DNA of 64,000 nt from Ammoniphilus sp. CFH 90114 (GTDB lineage Bacteria > Bacillota > Bacilli > Aneurinibacillales > RAOX-1). Below are positions 62,122-64,000 of this stretch, piece after piece. The stretch spans positions 334,914-398,913 of the forward strand of contig NZ_SDLI01000002.1 in assembly GCF_004123195.1 (NCBI RefSeq), read 5' to 3'. Made by a program: the position numbers and the translations under genes. The notes beneath the pieces were generated by a model. The model did not search any database, was not told the origin of the DNA, and saw only the letters and a program-made list of their open reading frames with translations. Numbering within the stretch: position 1 is the stretch's first letter; every line of letters starts with the position of its first letter.

Positions 62122-63243
62122 ATGATACAAACTGCTCATGGAATAGTTACAGATATTATTCGAAGTAAAGATGAGATTCAAGAAGTTTACGTAGATATTA
62201 ATGGCAAACGTGAAAAAGCCATCAATTATCCGTTGATAACAGGGGTATCAGCAATTGGGCATCGTGTTGTGGTAAATACGACGGCAGTAGCATTAGGGTT
62301 AGGCACCGGAGGATATCACTTTATTATGCATAACCTAGATAGTGAAATAAATAGTTCGATCAAGGTTAGTCACCATATTATGAAATTAAGATATACTCCC
62401 CACCAACTCGCAACCGGTTCTTGTGAAGAACAAGGGAGTCCCTATCACGAAAAGTTTCTTCAACATCAATCAATAGAAGGGATGCCTGTTCTAGTAGGTG
62501 GTCTACATAGTATGCTGCCTATTGTGGTTACATATATTAAGAAAATAGACCCGTCCCTACGCATCGCTTATATTATGACAGATAAGGCCTCTCTTCCGAT
62601 GGCATTTAGTAAGCACGTGGAACGACTAAATGAAAATGGCTGGCTGGATGGAACGATTACCATTGGTCATTCTTTTGGTGGAGACTTGGAGGCCGTGAAT
62701 ATTTATACGGGACTTCTAGCAGCAAAACATATACTTCGAGCGGATATCACCTTGGTTTTAATGGGGCCAGGAATAGTTGGAACAGGCACTCCTCTTGGAT
62801 TCTCAGGAATGGAACAAGTAGAGATTCTCCATGCAACCCATACCTTAAAAGGATTACCAGTGTCGATACCACGAGTGGGAGAAGCGGACTTACGCAAAAG
62901 GCATCAGGGGATTAGTCACCATACCTTGACGGTACTTCAACATACGCTGGCTCCTGTATACGTACCGATCCTAGAGGATGTTGCCTCGAAGAGCGATACT
63001 TCAGCCTCTTTGCATCGATGGATCCGCGGAAACAGGGAAAAAATTCACCGATTAGAGGCGTGCTTAAGTCAATATCCTTATGCTATTACTACGATGGGGA
63101 GGTCCTTCCAGGACGACCCGTTGTTTTATGAGTCGGTAGGGTTGGCTGCTGATTTTGCCATGTTTATTCAACGCGCAGAAGCTAGTGTCCTTTCTGATTC
63201 AGAAGCTCTTGGAGTGTTATGGAAAGCTTCGACCATTCCTTAA
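62122..63243 (+). CDS. DUF3866-family protein
   Basis: Soluble protein of 373 aa recognised as DUF3866 from GYPLITGVSAIGHRVVVNTTAVALGLGTGGYHF-like N-terminus (seen here as ALGLGTGGYHF), LRYTPHQLATGSCEEQGSPYH and GHSFGGDLEAVNIYTGLLAA. GGAGGAG precedes the ATG. The function is unknown. Its place upstream of nudF agrees with Bacillales synteny as I recall it. Confidence 0.88.
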   Translation: MIQTAHGIVTDIIRSKDEIQEVYVDINGKREKAINYPLITGVSAIGHRVVVNTTAVALGLGTGGYHFIMHNLDSEINSSIKVSHHIMKLRYTPHQLATGSCEEQGSPYHEKFLQHQSIEGMPVLVGGLHSMLPIVVTYIKKIDPSLRIAYIMTDKASLPMAFSKHVERLNENGWLDGTITIGHSFGGDLEAVNIYTGLLAAKHILRADITLVLMGPGIVGTGTPLGFSGMEQVEILHATHTLKGLPVSIPRVGEADLRKRHQGISHHTLTVLQHTLAPVYVPILEDVASKSDTSASLHRWIRGNREKIHRLEACLSQYPYAITTMGRSFQDDPLFYESVGLAADFAMFIQRAEASVLSDSEALGVLWKASTIP

Positions 63244-63419
63244 GTTTCTCACGAATTTCCCAAACTTTCCCTGAAAGGCGAATTGTATTAGAATGGTAAT
63301 AAATCTTCATAAATGACTCCTCCTATTACATGGGGATATGAGTTTTATTAATGACAGCGCCAAGGTTTCTATGAGCATATGAACTGAAAGGACAAGCTAG
63401 AACTGAAGGAGGATCTACC

Positions 63420-63962
63420 ATGAGCAAATTTAATGAAAAAACAGTAAAAAGCGATGTGATTTTTGAGGGGAAAGTGATTACTCTTCAAGTAGACGAAGTG
63501 GAGCTGCCTAACGGAAAGCTGGCAAAACGCGAGATCGTCCGGCATCCAGGAGCTGTCGCCGTGATCGCGATTACGCCCGAGAATCGAATGATTATGGTTA
63601 GGCAATTTCGCAAGCCTTTAGAGAAAACGATCTTAGAGATACCTGCAGGAAAGCTAGAAAAGGGAGAAGAGCCATTAGTTTGTGCGGAGCGAGAACTTAT
63701 CGAGGAAACGGGCTATAGGGCAGAGGAAATGAAGTTTGTTAGCTCTTTTTACACATCGCCAGGATTTGCCAACGAAATCATTCATATTTATGAGGCTAGT
63801 GGCCTTGAGTCTGGGGATGCACAGCCAGATCAAGATGAGTTTGTAGATCTCGTGGAAGTCACACTGGAGCAAGCATTTGAGTATATTCAAAGTGGCGATA
63901 TTATTGATGCAAAAACGATATTTGCCATATACTACTGGGAAAATACTTTATTAAAGAGGTAA
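63420..63962 (+). CDS. nudF: ADP-ribose pyrophosphatase, Nudix family
   Basis: Hydrolyses ADP-ribose to AMP and ribose 5-phosphate. The Nudix box is seen as GKLEKGEEPLVCAERELIEETGY (family pattern Gx5Ex7REUxEExGU). The length is 180 aa, as in the YqkG group. GAAGGAGGA precedes the ATG. The gap from 63244 to 63419 shows no gene or clear signal. The next gene begins 6 nt after the stop. Confidence 0.94.
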   Translation: MSKFNEKTVKSDVIFEGKVITLQVDEVELPNGKLAKREIVRHPGAVAVIAITPENRMIMVRQFRKPLEKTILEIPAGKLEKGEEPLVCAERELIEETGYRAEEMKFVSSFYTSPGFANEIIHIYEASGLESGDAQPDQDEFVDLVEVTLEQAFEYIQSGDIIDAKTIFAIYYWENTLLKR

Positions 63963-63967
63963 GTGGG

Positions 63968-64000
63968 ATGAGAGAATACTTTTCAGACCTCCATATCCAT
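63968..64000 (+). CDS. Start of a PHP/endonuclease Q-like gene, cut by the window end
   Basis: Eleven codons are present: MREYFSDLHIH. An AGAGGTAAGTGGG site lies just upstream. The DLHIH pattern is the first metal-binding segment of the PHP fold, and MxxYFxDLHIHIG is how endonuclease Q family proteins of Bacillales begin. The gene continues beyond the window, so this is a tentative call. Confidence 0.6.
   Translation, partial: MREYFSDLHIH

Noticed and set aside
1-64000. tRNA, rRNA, insertion sequence, prophage or restriction/defence genes
   Set aside because: Reading through the window gave no transposase, integrase, phage structural gene, rRNA or tRNA cloverleaf. DynA-like proteins can protect against phage but are housekeeping membrane proteins here.

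Overview
This window is a chromosomal segment of an endospore-forming, low-to-mid G+C Gram-positive bacterium of the order Bacillales. The evidence is a complete spoIIIA operon, spoIVB, spo0A, a spore photoproduct lyase, the efp/yqh block, strong AGGAGG-type ribosome binding sites and frequent TTG/GTG starts. Several traits point away from Bacillus subtilis itself and towards Paenibacillaceae/Aneurinibacillus-like lineages: a CD1247-type acidic protein beside spoIIIAA, an Asp23-AmaP-DUF2273 trio, a SteA/SteB-like pair and an OLE RNA. This placement is inferred from gene content; no rRNA is present to confirm it.

Layout. 1-870: degenerate 52-bp tandem repeats that can form hairpins, then a decayed, apparently frameshifted gene. 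0.9-10.9 kb: a hypothetical gene, a NarL-type two-component pair, an M1 metallopeptidase lipoprotein, a bacilliredoxin, a double dynamin (DynA), and divergent splB and mntR. 10.9-19.8 kb: the yqhP/yqhQ/yqhR/aroQ/pepP/efp/yqhV block, interrupted between efp and yqhV by an opposite-strand DUF441-comB-comA (sulfolactate) island. 19.9-25.1 kb: spoIIIAA-AH. 25.2-36 kb: accB (no accC follows), asp23-amaP-DUF2273, nusB, a Kae1/TsaD paralog, folD, xseA, xseB, ispA, a ~620-nt OLE RNA with its own promoter and terminator, dxs and tlyA. 35.9-41.5 kb: nadK, argR, recN, spoIVB and spo0A.

41.6-47.6 kb: a CAP-domain lipoprotein, small genes of YppF, DUF2653 and YkoP type, then a tight operon of a Cse60-like protein, SteA-like and SteB-like proteins, a GT2 glycosyltransferase and a MraY/WecA-like membrane transferase. 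47.6-58.4 kb: a DUF2627 gene and a branched-chain amino acid catabolic regulon. BkdR (a sigma-54 activator) is followed by a clear -24/-12 promoter and ptb-bcd-buk-lpdV-bkdAA-bkdAB-bkdB. 58.5-64 kb: a SEDS-family gene coupled to a 31-codon prli42-like gene, methylmalonyl-CoA epimerase (no mmdA beside it), a YqjE-like M20 peptidase, a hypothetical gene, DUF3866, nudF and the first codons of an EndoQ/PHP-like gene.

How the parts work together. Much of the window serves sporulation: Spo0A entry control, the SpoIIIA channel, SpoIVB signalling, SplB repair and probably ComA/ComB sulfolactate synthesis. The rest is core metabolism: isoprenoids (IspA, Dxs), folate, arginine control, NADP and branched-chain keto acid oxidation to acyl-CoA and acyl-phosphate. 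The least explained parts are the 52-bp repeats, the OLE RNA with no adjacent OapA gene, and the SteA/SteB/glycosyltransferase operon. Nothing in the window forms a clearly new mobile or defence system. No tRNA, rRNA, insertion sequence or CRISPR array was seen.
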